From: Endomychus coccineus
Lineage: Eukaryota > Arthropoda > Insecta > Coleoptera > Endomychidae
Length of the DNA: 64,000 nucleotides
NCBI GenBank assembly: GCA_958510875.1
Contig: OY294071.1
Span: forward strand, 37,726,581-37,790,580
Direction: 5' to 3'
Below, piece by piece: positions 12,051-23,975 of the stretch. A program made the position numbers and the translations under genes. The notes below the pieces were generated by a model that saw only the letters and a list, made by a program, of their open reading frames with translations, was not told where the DNA came from and made no database searches. Every line of letters starts with the position of its first letter. Within the stretch, counting starts at the first letter, position 1.

Positions 12051-13219
12051 TAACTTATTAAGGAAACAAAATTGTACTGAGATGAGTTGACGTTAATCAT
12101 CTTATCTACGTGCTAGGAAATTTTGATATATTGCTCAATCTTCACTGTATAAAGCAGTTTTTCTATATTTTGAGAGCTTCAATTCATATAATTCAGACTG
12201 AGAAATCTGTATTATTCCCGCATTTCGGCATACGGTTCTTATCTTCCAAATCTAACTGAAAGATTCACATTTTGAGCAACTCTTGCAACCATCAGATGGG
12301 TGTAGGAAAGATATATAAAATAATGACAATTTGTGTTTATCGAATCTTTTGTGCCATTAAAGGGAGGCTGTATGCAATCATTCCACCCGATTCCAAATGA
12401 CAATAAGTTCAGTGGCCATGACACTATCATTGTTCAAATTCTGCTTCCGCCACTGTCTATTTGAGCGACATTTTCGAAATTAGCAAGTTTTTCGGTATTT
12501 ATCAGGTCCTGTCAACATTGTTAACTGTATTCTAACATTTTTTTGCAATTCCGATGCTTATAGATACATTCCAACTGTGTAAGCTTTAGTACGATGTCTT
12601 TGGGTATCCTCAATACGACAGATTCGCATATATGATGAACCAGTAGATGAGAGCACTGCGCTATCACGTGATTTCTGACGTACCCGAATAGGCTGCCCCT
12701 TCTCTCGGTTCCAAATAGCACTGCCTTGAGCGATTTTGGTCTTGGCAAGTCTTACTCATTGGCACGTGACTGTGATCAGTTTGCTGTATCTCTCAAACGT
12801 ATCATGACCTTGGTGAAATAGTCTCCTATTTCATTATTGCACTAAGTGTTTTCAACACTTAAAATCTCTTTAATAATTAGAAATGGATAATGTGCAACGT
12901 AAATAGAAATTCATTAAATTATTTCGATACAGAACTACAAAGCTTTAAATATACATTGCAGGTGCGATGCTAATACTGAACTAAATATAGAACGATAATT
13001 TAAATGCTGTATATTTAATTAAACGTATTTAGAAACCGGTATCCCACAGTGCTGTTATTATTTTCGAAACAGTCAGCTCGTTTGTAATAATAGATACTCC
13101 AATGGTTGAATTCATTATATGGCTAATAATATTGAGAAGTGTGACACAGCAGGTGAATCAAAATTACACGGTAAGGTATTCGTTATCATTATTGTATTGG
13201 CTATTACCGGAGTCATCTA
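12051..13219. other. No recognisable gene
   Basis: Two small minus-strand frames (12239-12430 and 12521-12748) are not recognisable. The 12.5-12.75 kb stretch is a little richer in G and C than its surroundings and may be an old repeat. Confidence 0.4.
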
Positions 13220-14320
13220 ATCTACATCAATGCTGCAGTAGAAATCCTACTATGCCTCACCAGAGGTCAGGTGGGCAGCATACAAGCTTACGCAAGTAAC
13301 CTCTGCCAGGCCACAAGCTGACATTGCGGAGCGGAATGGGCTGCGGTAAGGCCTAGAAAGTGACAGTATTCAAAGAATTTTTTCAGACATCATGCACACA
13401 ATTACCAACGTCAATTTTCCCTTCAACATCATCTTCCCATAAAGAGATGAACGGATTCGGAATAAAATTGAGCCTCTAATGTCTAATGGCGGACATGGGT
13501 TGGTTCACAGACGGCTCCACAACTCACCTACGAGTCAGTATATACCGTTCCAGTCCGAAGACTGAACTATCGATTAGTGTAGGTGCTTATGCGACTATTT
13601 TCTAAGCAGAGATGTGTGCACGAGAGCTAGAACAAATGTAACGCTAGCATATCGATAAAAAATTTCTCAGAGAACAAGCGGCTATCAAAACAATCGTGCA
13701 GCTGCAATTCAAGAACGGAAGGGTACTCTGGCATAATTAGGCAACAAGAGCAAACTGACTATGATCTGGATACCCGGACACTTGGGCTTTGAGGGAAATG
13801 AAGCAGCAGATTATAGCCAGGAAAGGTGCAGCTTCAACATTTATTGAACAAGAGCCATAGCTTGGTGTATCTGCATGCACATCTAAAATAGCTAATTTGT
13901 GTTGGACTGAAAGCCGAATATTCAAGCCGTACCAAAATTAGCTCATTCTAAAGCGCTTATTGAACCCTTCGAAAACATGAGCTGAAATACTTCTAGGGCA
14001 AATCAGAATGAACCCACGTACTCTCATTGGTATTTACGCCAGAGACTGCCGCTCAAATCACCATTTGACTCGGTATAGTGGATAATGATGTATGTCGACT
14101 ATGCCTCGAAGATGATGAACAGGCAGAACACGTCCTTTGTGAATCACATTGGCATGTTGGGTAAAGCTCAACTCCTACTAGAGGATCTGTACAAAATCTG
14201 ATAGGCTATATAAAAAAGCTGAACTTGGTGGGTGAACTATAATTTGAGATGAGCCACCATAGAACAGATGGTCGTGGTGGAGGGATCAATTATCGGCCCA
14301 CTCGCAAGAAACCTAAAACT
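13220..14320 (+). pseudogene. Decayed LINE ORF2 C-terminus with RNase H
   Basis: Plus-strand translation across several frameshifts and stops gives GWFTDGST (first catalytic Asp of an RNase H domain), an AEMCA stretch (catalytic Glu), then IWIPGHLGFEGNEAAD, the signature near the domain end. Downstream is VCRLCLEDDEQAEHVLCESH, the zinc-binding tail typical of I/R1/LOA-type non-LTR elements, and a closing VQNLIGYIKKLNLVGEL before a stop. This group copies itself by target-primed reverse transcription. The copy is heavily mutated and lacks RT. Confidence 0.7.
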
Positions 14321-15395
14321 AAACATGAAAGGTATTCGTTATTAAAAATGAATTATGAAGCATACTTGATCTATAACGTCAAATACATAGTTCACTGGAA
14401 TAATAGAGATTAGTTTCGAAACATTTTCGTAACTAAATTTTCATATGTAGTGGGTAAATCGATAACTCTTTCATTTATCAGACACTTAGTTGCATGAAGC
14501 TTTACTGTGGATATAAGATTATAGAAAATATAAAAGCTATAAGATATGAGAAATTATTATCTGTACCACATGTGGTCAATTTTCATTTGAATCATACTTT
14601 CTGACTTCATGTCTATTCTTATGAGTTCCCAAAGTATCTAACCTAACCAACTTTATTCTCTAATTGACTTATCCAATATATAGGCGCACTCCTTAATGAA
14701 CTTTTCATTTATTTCATTATATAGAGACTAAATAAATTCCAACGAAACAAATCTTGGACATAATCATTAATTGACAAATCAAGTAGAAGGAAGAAGTTTC
14801 ATGTACATCCCGACCAACTGGAATTTATTAATGTGCAATTTGTTCAAACCCTTGCCAAGCCAGTAAAGTACGAGGAAAGATCTTATCAGACCGGTTATAA
14901 ATGTAAACCCGGAAAGCCACATATACACCTAATATCGCTATTGTTCTCTTGGAATTGGTTCAAGCATAGAATAATCGTTCACTGGAAACTAATATGGTTA
15001 CTCGATTAAATCTCTTCTATTAGTCAGAACTTCAATTCATTTTGACGGCTATGACCCTTCTGATTTATAAATACACGATATTATAAGAACTCTGTTTCCG
15101 TCTGTAATACAAGGGACACTTTTTGATAAATTATTGACCAGTAGTAACGAACACCTGGTATAATGGCCGAACCAAATCGTTGAATACATAAATTAACGCT
15201 CATTGTTGTACCTCAAACATTGTGTCTATATATCTCTAATAAATACCCTATCAACTAGTCCTTGAATACATTTACGTTCTTTTCATTTTTCATTTCATTT
15301 TGGAATAGATCAATCAGATTCTTCTGTATATCTATTGTTTGTGTCTATCAGTATCAGTATATATTTAGATTATATTTGGCTTACATTACATTAGA
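14321..15395. other. No recognisable gene
   Basis: AT-rich, no supportable coding or RNA feature. Confidence 0.5.
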
Positions 15396-15399
15396 TTAG

Positions 15400-15690
15400 G
15401 GGTTTTGTTACTACCACGTCCAAGAGGACTATTGTATCCTCCTCGGTAATGCTTCACAGTAAAAAAATTTTAAGAATTTTTTCGGCTTCAATTGAGTAAT
15501 TTCTTCTATTGTGTATATCCCGGAGTATTTGCTTCTGCGGAGGGGTTCAGTCCCACAGCTAATGAGCAAAGATATCGGTGTTACTTCCGCTTCTCAGCAG
15601 AATCTACACGTCCCATCATCCACCAGACAAATTGTTCTCATCTGTTTGCAGTATCCACCATGAATGCTGCTTTGATTTTTAAGTTATTCC
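15400..15690 (-). pseudogene. LINE C-terminal zinc-binding tail remnant
   Basis: Minus-strand reading gives VDDGTCRFC, one stop, EAEVTPISLLISCG, LRRSKYSGIYTIEEITQLKP. This matches the cysteine-containing tail (CRFC, then a His or Ser and a Cys) and the following arginine-rich segment of RNase H-bearing LINEs. The plus-strand open frame over it is a shadow. Confidence 0.55.
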
Positions 15691-17499
15691 TGCTTCCCCT
15701 ATGTTTTTCAAGATGTCTTTTTTACATGTATCACTAATGTACTAAAACAGTATTTGGTGTGATTTTTTTTACTAAGGTATCCTATTGCTCTTTTTAATAT
15801 AAACTCATGGCGATACCATCATAGCCTCGCGTATTACTGACTGAGAAATTCAATAAAAAGTTACCAAATAATACTTATCACTATCGCCATGTTCAGAAAT
15901 GTTTAAGCGAACACGCATCACTAACAACTATTTTTGTTTCACTATAATAAATATATGTACTTATATCTATACTTTAGTCATAATGCCCGGTTTTAAATGA
16001 GTGCTGGCTTATCTTTGCAATTACAATATACACTGTAAGTACATAAGGTGCTGTGTTATACTATAATTATTAGATATTTTCATGGTCATTTAATGAGAAT
16101 AAGCTGAGAGAATTACAGATAATGCAGGACAACCATTTACATAATGCAAGCTTTAATGCCTCTAATTTATTACAAAATCTGCAATATCTCAAGTTTCAAC
16201 ATTAGACTTGCAAGTAACAACGAGATGGTGTAATTAATCTTATGCTTCATTATTTGCCATCTATTAAAATCAGTCTCTGAGTCAGTAAACAAACATAAGG
16301 ATTGCATTAATAAGTTGAAAGCTCTATATATCTAGAATAAATAGCTTCGTAATATTGCTAGAAAATGTAAATTACGATGTACTGAATTGCCAAATAGTGA
16401 ATGAGCATGGGATCTTCATTTATTTATAAATGTGTACATTTAGATAAATTTTCACGAATAAAAATATTTCATGCAAATATATTTGAATGGATACAAGTAA
16501 CATGTACATATAAGTTATTCCAAGTACCTGAAGATAAGGATTATTGAATTTTGTGAGAGCATATGAGGTTTTTGGAAGACATTGTAATAACGCTGTATAG
16601 CATAAACGTATAGAATTATGCTGGGAAGCAAACATGTTAGGAAAATAACAAAGGTATATACATCTTATTTCCGGGTTATTAATATTAACTTCAAAGAATT
16701 CATTGCGTTCAGAGCTCATTCCTTTAGAAATATATTGTTATTATTGTCAATCCGCATGTAAAATTTAATCCCAAGAGCGGCATTTCCCCCATTCCGAGAT
16801 GACTTTCAATCACCCAATGTTCTTTAGATTACAACAAACGAAAAGAGAACGTTAAGGTAAACAAGAGGCGTACTAAATAAAACGTGATGTAATGAACTGG
16901 AGAAAACTCATCCGGATATGTTTTTATTAAAGATCACAAAGTTCCTGTGCAAAGCTCTAATGGAACGACATTTGTATTTGGTTTTACTTCACCAAATTAC
17001 TTTCGTGCGTTTTCACTTTATATGCATACTCTAAGAAGTCTGCGGTATCTCAATCTGTACTGGATGGTTTTAAATTGAGAAACCATATCATGACAGAATC
17101 AAAAGAAATTTCACTCAAACTTTTTGAATATATTTATGCTCCTCCCTTCATTTTTGTATCTACTCAGCGTGAGTCTCAAGCTTTCTGAATGAAAGAATTC
17201 ATGCAATCCTTACCTAGAAGAGAACATAAAAATATAACAATGATGTATGAAGGCTTTTAAAAAAATTATAGGCTGTTAAACTTGTAAATACCTCATATTG
17301 TTATGTATATGAATAACTACAAACCAAAGATATACAAAATCAAAAATCTAGAGAAAGGTAAAAACTTCCTGGAATCATAAAAATTTCAAAGGATATTAAA
17401 GACAACAGTTACTCAAAATTAAATGACCAACTTGTTACTTAGAACTCACCGATTTTTAATAAGGATTTGGTTTAATAATGTTTACTATATTGTTCTAAG
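15691..17499. other. No recognisable gene
   Basis: AT-rich. The 99-codon minus frame at 16420-16719 has no known motif. Confidence 0.5.
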
Positions 17500-17665
17500 C
17501 ATTGGGCGTCTTTATCGCATTAATTTCAATTAAAAATGCTTACGGCGCAAAAACGAACGAAACACGAATAATTGAAAATGTAACAAATTAATTAATATGT
17601 ATTATGTGATCTATTTCCCTAGAATTTACATATAATTCATACCTGGGTCAAGAATCATTACTAAT
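17500..17665 (+). repeat. PLE-B terminal remnant
   Basis: Contains TTTCAATTAAAAATGC and AACGAACGAAACACG, as near 7100-7150, then GTGATCTATTTCCCTAGAAT and TAATTCATACCTGGGTCAAG, as at the outer end of PLE-B near 8580-8630. It is an internally deleted, diverged copy. The hammerhead core is not preserved. Confidence 0.55.
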
Positions 17666-17694
17666 TAACTATTTGTTAAATTACACAAAATGAA

Positions 17695-18105
17695 ATGTTC
17701 ATAGACTATCCAACGATCTGGAAATATATTGATGCTCTGAAAAAGTTACAGCCAGGAAAGGATTTGTACTATGAGCAATTTCTTTCGGGTCTGCAGCAGT
17801 TATCTGAATTAAAAAATAGTCCCGATTGTGAAGATAATATTAATAATTAGGAATTATAGAAATATTATTGAGTATTTAAGAGCAATTATGTTATGAATAA
17901 ATGATAATTATTTTAATAAATAAATAGTCAAAAATACTATTTTTTTATTACCTATCTAACAGATAAAAAAATACAGAAAATAAATAATAATAAAAATACA
18001 AATTTTTGGAGTCAAAACGACCAGAGCCGAAACGTCCTAGCGTTCAAGAATCGTAAGAAACGTAGTGCCGTAACGGCCGCGCCATAACGTCCTTTCCCGT
18101 TATTT
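17695..18105 (+). mobile_element. Probable MULE 3' end (transposase tail plus TIR)
   Basis: Plus-strand translation from about 17698 reads FIDYPTIWKYIDALKKLQPG and continues to YYEQFLSGLQQL before a stop. It resembles the C-terminal tail of FLYWCH-containing Mutator-like transposases of insects. About 180 bp later come reiterated short motifs (AAAACGACC, GAAACGTCC, TAACGGCC, TAACGTCC) ending near TTTCCCGTT, as expected of a Mutator-type terminal repeat. The 5' part is missing. This is family-level inference from short similarity. Confidence 0.45.
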
Positions 18106-19200
18106 TGCTTACCCAGACTATATGAATTTAGTGGAAGTGTGTTAATATGATGTTCACTGACTCACACGTTTCTGGGTTGTTTCTCTCTCTCTCTCTTCAC
18201 CAGTAGACGGCAATTGTCAAGAATTATCTATATTTGTTTTATTATATATTGTGCTGTACTCACACACTCATTAGGTTTATATTGTTGTTAGAACCACGTT
18301 CTTCGAACAGTGCAAGGCTGGATAGACTTGATTTTTATGAAGGGAAAATGCAAAAACCAGAATATTTGGTATCACCCAATAACATAATTATTATAGATAT
18401 AGCTTAAGGTATTTTACTATTTATTCTAAAATATGGATATGTATCTGTTATATTGTAGCGTGGATCGATACTTATTGTCAACCATGATAATATCATATAT
18501 TGTAAATCATGCTCCACGTTGCCGGGATCTCCGATTCGATAAGTTCAAAAAGTTGCTCTGAGTGAGAATATATAATTCTGAGCATCTTGAAGCATCCATA
18601 ATATTCTCCAGATAGAAGTATATATGAACATTTGAATTCAATTTGTAACCTGTTGGCAGTATTATGAACAAAGGGAAGTTGGAGAATAGAGACAAAGACG
18701 TAGGTACACGTGAACTGAACTAGTAATCGATATAATGCTGTCCAAGAGACAAACAGATCAGTCGGGCTCCAATATTTACAGTGGAGTGGGCATAAGGTGG
18801 TAGTACGTGATAGGAATCATGGTGATGTGACGCTAATCTTCGCGTCTTCTACCAACATACTAGCACAAACACGCACGGATTCCTTAACGATTGGCCATAT
18901 TGCGAATTCCGGTAATCCGATATAAGGTCGTATTGAGTTACATCGGCCGTTGTAACGGATACCAAATAAACGAAAAATGTCATTAGGCCGCTGGCATTCA
19001 ATTAGATTAGGTCAGCCTGTCTCGGCGTAAAATTTGTTACTGGATCTTTCTAAATGTGATACTCGATAAAACGTCTACTTCAGAGGAATTACATTCGAAG
19101 GGACGAGATTAATACTCACAATATATGATCAAACTGAACCTATCCGTTCACCTATTCACCTATTACCTCGAAATTATTCTTGTTGGGAATATAAATATAT
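18106..19200. other. No recognisable gene
   Basis: Includes a short (CT)n near 18185-18198. The stretch at about 18780-19080 is richer in G and C than its neighbours but has no open frame I can interpret. Confidence 0.4.
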
Positions 19201-19304
19201 ATATGTATATATATGTTTCTTCTTAGGTTCTCGCGGACGTAATGTGTAGAACTGAATTCTCGGGTATTGATCCGCGTTGTGTGGTTTCGGTCCTCAAAAG
19301 GACC

Positions 19305-19353
19305 AATTTCACGACGTTTCGGCAAAGTCGCATTTGCCATCTTCAGGTGATTC
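19305..19353 (-). ncRNA. Hammerhead-like motif, PLE-A
   Basis: Minus-strand order: GAATCAC, core CTGAAGA, T, helix II GGCAAA..TTTGCC, GAAAC, then GTC and GTGAAATT, whose GTGA pairs with TCAC for helix I. ACGT is self-complementary and could make a dimeric helix III, with cleavage after the GTC. The core is intact. Confidence 0.55.
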
Positions 19354-19400
19354 GACCGTAGAGTCGACCGTAGAGCCTAGATTTTCCAGACTCTACGGTC

Positions 19401-19450
19401 GAATCACCTGAAGATGGCAAATGCGACTTTGCCGAAACGTCGTGAAATTG
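19401..19450 (+). ncRNA. Hammerhead-like motif, PLE-A
   Basis: Identical fold on the plus strand, the mirror partner of the motif at 19305-19353. The core CTGAAGA and GAAAC are intact. Confidence 0.55.
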
Positions 19451-19505
19451 GTCCTTTTGAGGACCGAAACCACACAACGCGGATCAATACCCGAGAATTC
19501 AGTTC

Positions 19506-19507
<2 letters not shown>

Positions 19508-19580
<73 letters not shown>

Positions 19581-19585
19581 ATATC

Positions 19586-19657
<72 letters not shown>

Positions 19658-19662
19658 TATAT
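19508..19662. repeat. (TA)n microsatellite between pseudo-LTRs
   Basis: About 150 bp of TA dinucleotides with two small interruptions (CTATATCTAC near 19579). Frames reading through it encode only Tyr-Ile runs. The left edge abuts the CAGTTCTACA end of the upstream pseudo-LTR. Confidence 0.95.
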
Positions 19663-19671
19663 CTAGACGAA

Positions 19672-19806
19672 CAGTTCGTCTAGATCTTCCAGACTCTACG
19701 GTCGAATCACCTGAATGGCAAATGCGACTTTGCCGAAACGTCGTGAAATTGGTCCTTTTGAGGACCGAAACCACACAACGCGGATCAATACCCGAGAATC
19801 CAGTTG
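19672..19806 (+). repeat. PLE-A pseudo-LTR with damaged ribozyme core
   Basis: Begins GTTCGTCTAGATCTTCCAG and continues to CAGTTGTAC. The ribozyme core reads CTGAA-TGGC because two bases of CTGAAGATGGC are missing, so the motif at 19704-19751 should be inactive. The ATG and reading frame survive. Confidence 0.75.
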
Positions 19807-21032
19807 TACATATATATATGTACAACACTGTGTAGCCAATACTTACTTTATGTACGAGGGACAGCGATATAGGCAAATCGAAGGAGCACCGATGGGATCA
19901 CCAATCTCACCAGTGATCGCAAATCTTTTCATGGAGGATTTTGAAATTAAAGCTCTTAACACAGCGCAACTAAAACCCAAACTTTGGCTCAGATATGTAG
20001 ATGATATTTTCGTTATTTGGCCACATGGAGAAGGACAACTAAGAGGGTTTCTCGATCACCTGAATGGAATCCATGATCGGATAAAATTCACAATAGAAGC
20101 CGAGGAGAACAACCAATTACCATTTCTAGATGTTTTGGTAACAAAGAAAACTGACGGCAGTTTGGGACATACAGTATTCAGAAAAAAGACCCACACGAAC
20201 CGATATTTGAATAGTAACTCGCATCACCATCCATCCCAGCTACAATCAGTCGTAAATACCCTCATGACAAGGTCAAAACGTCTCGCTGATGCGGAGAACT
20301 TCGATGGAGAAATGGAAACCATCCGAACAGCCCTTAGGATGAATGGCTATTCAAGAAAACAGATTCATAACTCTCAACGCAAAAATGAAGGATGTCAACA
20401 ATGAAGATCAACCAGTGGGAAACGCTTTTCTACCTTACATAAAAGGCACAACTGACAAAATCTGCAAAATACTGAGCCGTCATGATATCAAAACAACCTT
20501 CACAACAGATAGGAAAATCAAAAATGTTCTTCGGAATCCAAAAGACAGAATTCCTCTAGAATGCCAAGGAGTGTACGAGGTGCCATGTGGTAATTGTGAA
20601 AAGACATACATCGGACAGACCAACAGACGCATTGATGTGCGAAAGACTGAACATGCGAACGCTGTGTCGAAAAACGAAACCACGTCTTCACTAGCTGAAC
20701 ATGTAAGAAGAACTAGCCATATGATCAACTTTAGCGGCACAAAGACTCTAGCCAACATTGAACACTTCTGCACCAGAATAACCAGGGAGGCAATAGAGAT
20801 CGAGAAACGTCCACATAGTCTTAACAAACGAGATGACGGACTAAGATTACCAGCAACATGGAAACCTGCTTTAGAAAGTCGGAAGATACAACCAAAAACA
20901 AGAGAGAACGTGGTATCCAGTGCACGTGCAACAGGTCACGGAAACTTTCCGGCTGATTCCAGCGTCGCAATGACGTCATCCAAACGTGTCATTCGGAGCC
21001 AAACACGTAGAAATCAACCAAGCGTAAAATAG
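19715..21032 (+). pseudogene. 5'-truncated PLE-A ORF with one 2-bp deletion
   Basis: The frame starts in the pseudo-LTR ([10 protein letters not shown]), crosses a 20-bp palindromic TA spacer, and joins the RT body at [12 protein letters not shown], corresponding to residue 462 of the intact copy. The N-terminal half and RT motif A are missing. Motif B ([10 protein letters not shown]), catalytic YVDD, the linker and the whole GIY-YIG nuclease (GVYEVPCGNCEKTYIGQTNR) remain. Near 20388 the run AATGAAAAGG of the intact copy is AATGAAGG, a 2-bp deletion that shifts the frame. The second frame (about 20343-21032) completes the nuclease. Sequence is otherwise nearly identical to the copy at 31.5 kb, so it is recent. 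Confidence 0.85.
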
Positions 21033-21231
21033 TTCGAAAGTCCAAAGGTCAAGCATAACGGGGGATATAAATACCTGTCCCTCCAAGTAAGCGTCAGTTC
21101 GCCTAGATTTTCCAGACTCTACGGTCGAATCACCTGAAGATGGCAAATGCGACTTTGCCGAAACGTCGTGAAATTGGTCCTTTTGAGGACCGAAACCACA
21201 CAACGCGGATCAATACCCGAGAATCCAGTTC

Positions 21232-21233
<2 letters not shown>
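21033..21233 (+). repeat. PLE-A 3' pseudo-LTR
   Basis: Runs from just after the ORF stop through GTTCGCCTAGATTTTCCAG, the hammerhead-like motif and the hairpin GGTCC-TTTTGA-GGACC to CCAGTTCTACA, where (TA)n starts. It is the reference 3' end of the family. Confidence 0.85.
21127..21176 (+). ncRNA. Hammerhead-like motif, PLE-A
   Basis: Complete: TCAC, CTGAAGA, T, GGCAAA..TTTGCC, GAAACGTC, GTGA. Same layout as the other PLE-A copies. Confidence 0.55.

Positions 21234-21323
<90 letters not shown>
21234..21323. repeat. (TA)n microsatellite at PLE-A 3' end
   Basis: Ninety bases of pure TA directly after CCAGTTCTACA. Confidence 0.95.
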
Positions 21324-21329
<6 letters not shown>

Positions 21330-21439
21330 ATTGTCTATTTTCTTGAACCACTGTATATGTTATTGAATACATTGTCGTATCTTAGCTCTCTATTACGTAT
21401 TTTTTTTAAATATGTTGTGTCATATGTATTTATGTGTAT

Positions 21440-21560
21440 AAATTTTAACATGTTAATTTGTGCTGATGTCTGTTCCATTGAGAAAGGACAAAACCCCGGC
21501 CGAAACGTTTGGAGTTAGTTATTAAAGAATATGAAATAACAACCTATGCTTTTTAAATGA
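21440..21560 (+). repeat. Possible degenerate PLE terminal motif
   Basis: TTGAGAAAGGACAAAACC followed by GGCCGAAACGTTTGGAG recalls the hammerhead-like layout (core, hairpin, GAAACG) of PLE ends, but the core is not CTGANGA and helix II is imperfect. It is a hint only. Confidence 0.3.
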
Positions 21561-21602
21561 ACCTTATCTCCAAGAAAGAAAAAAAAAATATATGTATACA
21601 TA

Positions 21603-21735
21603 GAAAGATCATTCCGGCCTGTAAGAAGTCGGGGTGCAGATTTCGATAGATCGGATGCAGAAGGCCAAGGCAGTCATTAAGGGTTCAATAAGACTACTTA
21701 GAGCACCCGATTTGGGAACCTGAAGCTACTTACCG
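21603..21735 (+). pseudogene. RLE-type LINE C-terminal remnant
   Basis: Reading frames give IIPACKKSG and then DRMQKAKAVIKGSIRLLRAP. The order PAC, MQKAV, SxRLLRA matches the segment at 62.3-62.6 kb and the conserved C-terminal region of restriction-like-endonuclease LINEs (R2/R4-type). Only about 130 bp survive. Confidence 0.45.
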
Positions 21736-21739
21736 ACCG

Positions 21740-23240
21740 GTAAGGATATATATAAATATTATATCTAATACAGGCATTATGCAGAATTGTGGTCCAACAT
21801 AAATTGATTTAAATATTACATATATAGAAAATGTCGAGAGCAATTAAAGTTAAGTGATTGCACCATATGTATACATAATTTCTCAAAATTGCAGTCGTCG
21901 GGTTGATGCCGCTATATTTAGAACAGTTAGATGCCACATACGACAAAGCACGTGTCAAATATAACGTTATTTGACGTTTCAAATATAGTGGTAAAGCAAC
22001 GAGTATGTCAGCTCGTCCTATTAATTTACGGAATGAATAAATTCAGAGAAACAATAGCACATTTCTTGTTTGTTTCCAAACATTATAGACATTAGCTTCA
22101 CAGCCAAAACTGTAAATTTGAAAATATAGGTACTCAAGGAATCTCATATGGAGCATATTTGATATGCGCTGCTAGCATATTCTGAAATCAATTTCGAAAT
22201 TAAGTACATTTCCTACTATAGAAACAATTCGTAAGAGGAGAAACTGGAAAATTTAATTTCATCAATATTTCAGCTACTTGGAGGATGTGGGCAAAATGTG
22301 AATGAATATTAAAAAGTGTAGACATTAAAGCTCCTTGACATTTAGTACATGTGTGACATTGACAATCTCCACTTCCTTGTTAAATGTTCCATATTATCGA
22401 TTTTACTTTGTTCTTCATATATAGGTCATTCCGTCTGCCAAAGTTTATAAATATCCAAGGTAGAAACTGCAGTTTCCCACCGGGTGCATTAGGTTATTGC
22501 ATAATACAGTTATACTCAATGGATATACTCAGTTCTTTATGTGTATACTTCCCATGCAGTCGATTGGAGTTTCTCAAGGACAGTATACTTTCCAAGGATG
22601 TAATAAACAACATTATAGCATCTAACCTCTAGGAATTATATTATAAAATATAGAGAAAAACCTTACTTGACTGGAGATTCTTACAGATATTTGAGAACAC
22701 ATTTTCCTTCGTTTTAATATTCTTTCATTCGATGCTAACATTGTGAAACTTGGAACCATACAAATTGAGTCGTGAATTCTATATTTCACATTCTTGAATC
22801 ATTGAACATCATAGAACAAAATTTCGTAATGGTATAACTATATCTCACCCTGTTATGTGCTTAAAAATACAATATAACTTAAATTCAGTCGAAGTTTCAT
22901 GAGGATTAGTAATGATTTGTGAGAAATAAAATAATCAGATATAGAATTTTGTATTCGGAAAACTGTTTAGAGATACTATAGAGCGTCAAATTGAATGAAC
23001 GATTAATAATTCACAATTCACAATATTGTTCATTATCATTCCATGATCTGAATTAAAGCTCATCAATCCTAGACAAGACAAACTTTGACATGAGAGTATT
23101 GATTTCGTTCCCATAATAAACTTTAATCAATTTACAAATTATTATTGATGATGTATGTATCAAAATGGCGAATGCGCCAGTGGTAATATTGTCGCGGTAA
23201 ATTTCTAATTAATATCGTTTTGAACCTCAAAACATGTTTG
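21740..23240. other. No recognisable gene
   Basis: AT-rich. The 82-codon frame at 22384-22632 is unrecognised. Confidence 0.5.
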
Positions 23241-23244
23241 GTGT

Positions 23245-23329
23245 ATTGGAAGTATCTTGTGATATTTGAGTAATCTCTCTTGTCACTGAGGAAAGAGTCT
23301 CCTCCGATACAATGGCTAGTAACCCTGTA
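23245..23329 (+). pseudogene. LINE RT remnant, left part (split by foldback element)
   Basis: The end of this stretch reads VSSDTMASNP, matching the residues just before the RT motif VTSGVPQGSVL of jockey/CR1-type LINEs. It continues at 25119 after the foldback element. Confidence 0.5.
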
Positions 23330-23432
23330 GTCTAGTCAAATTAAGCCAGAAAAATCAATAATGAAGAACTGTTGTTGCTATTTATGGATTTGGACGTTTT
23401 TGGGCTCAAAATGTTCGGGAAAGCGGTACGAG

Positions 23433-23975
23433 TCAGAATCGGAAAATTCGACCCTCGTGGCCGGAAACTCGACATTTCCATGGAAATTACGAAAATCTGT
23501 AAATGTTGAATTAAGGACGTCAAAAAATTCACTCGGGGGTTTTCGAGGTCGCTGATCATGAATCCGATATCAGAATCGGAAAATTCTATACTGTTGACCG
23601 GAAAACTCGACATTTTCATGGAAATTACCAAAATCTGTAAATGTTGAATTAAGGACGTCAAAAAATTCACTCGGGGGTTTTCGAGGTCGCTGATCACGAA
23701 TCCGGTATCAGAATCGGAAAATTCGACACTCGTGGCCGGAAACTCGATATTTCCATGGAAATTACGAAAATCTGTGAATGTTGAATTAAGGACGTCAAAA
23801 AATTCACTCGGGGGTTTTCGAGATCGCTGATCACGAATCCGGTATCAGAATCGGAAAATTCGACACTCGTGGCCGGAAACTCGACATTTCCATGGAAATT
23901 ACGAAAATCTGTGAATGTTGAATTAAGGACGTCAAAAAATTCACTCGGGGGTTTTCGAGGTCGCTCATCATGAAT
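23433..23975 (+). repeat. 137-bp subrepeat array, four units
   Basis: TCAGAATCGGAAAATTC recurs at about 23433, 23570, 23708 and 23845. Each unit carries CATTTCCATGGAAATTAC, TTGAATTAAGGACGTCAAAA and GGTCGCTGATCA. Units are highly similar. Confidence 0.9.

Larger units (their letters stand above)
19206..19506. repeat. PLE-A pseudo-LTR palindrome (two copies tail-out)
   Basis: A minus-oriented pseudo-LTR (19206-19368) is joined to a plus-oriented one (19374-19506) through a palindrome centred near 19375 (GACCGTAGAG repeated, then CTCTACGGTC). Each holds the hammerhead-like motif and the codons starting [10 protein letters not shown]. The left one starts with the GTTTCTTCTTAGG edge next to a short TA tract. 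The right one ends CAGTTCTAC, directly followed by (TA)n. Confidence 0.85.

Noticed and set aside
19414..19683. Open frames rich in Tyr-Ile repeats (also at 21140-21518, 28963-29223, 31180-31413)
   Set aside because: They are translations of (TA)n tracts attached to the pseudo-LTR start codon and not credible proteins.
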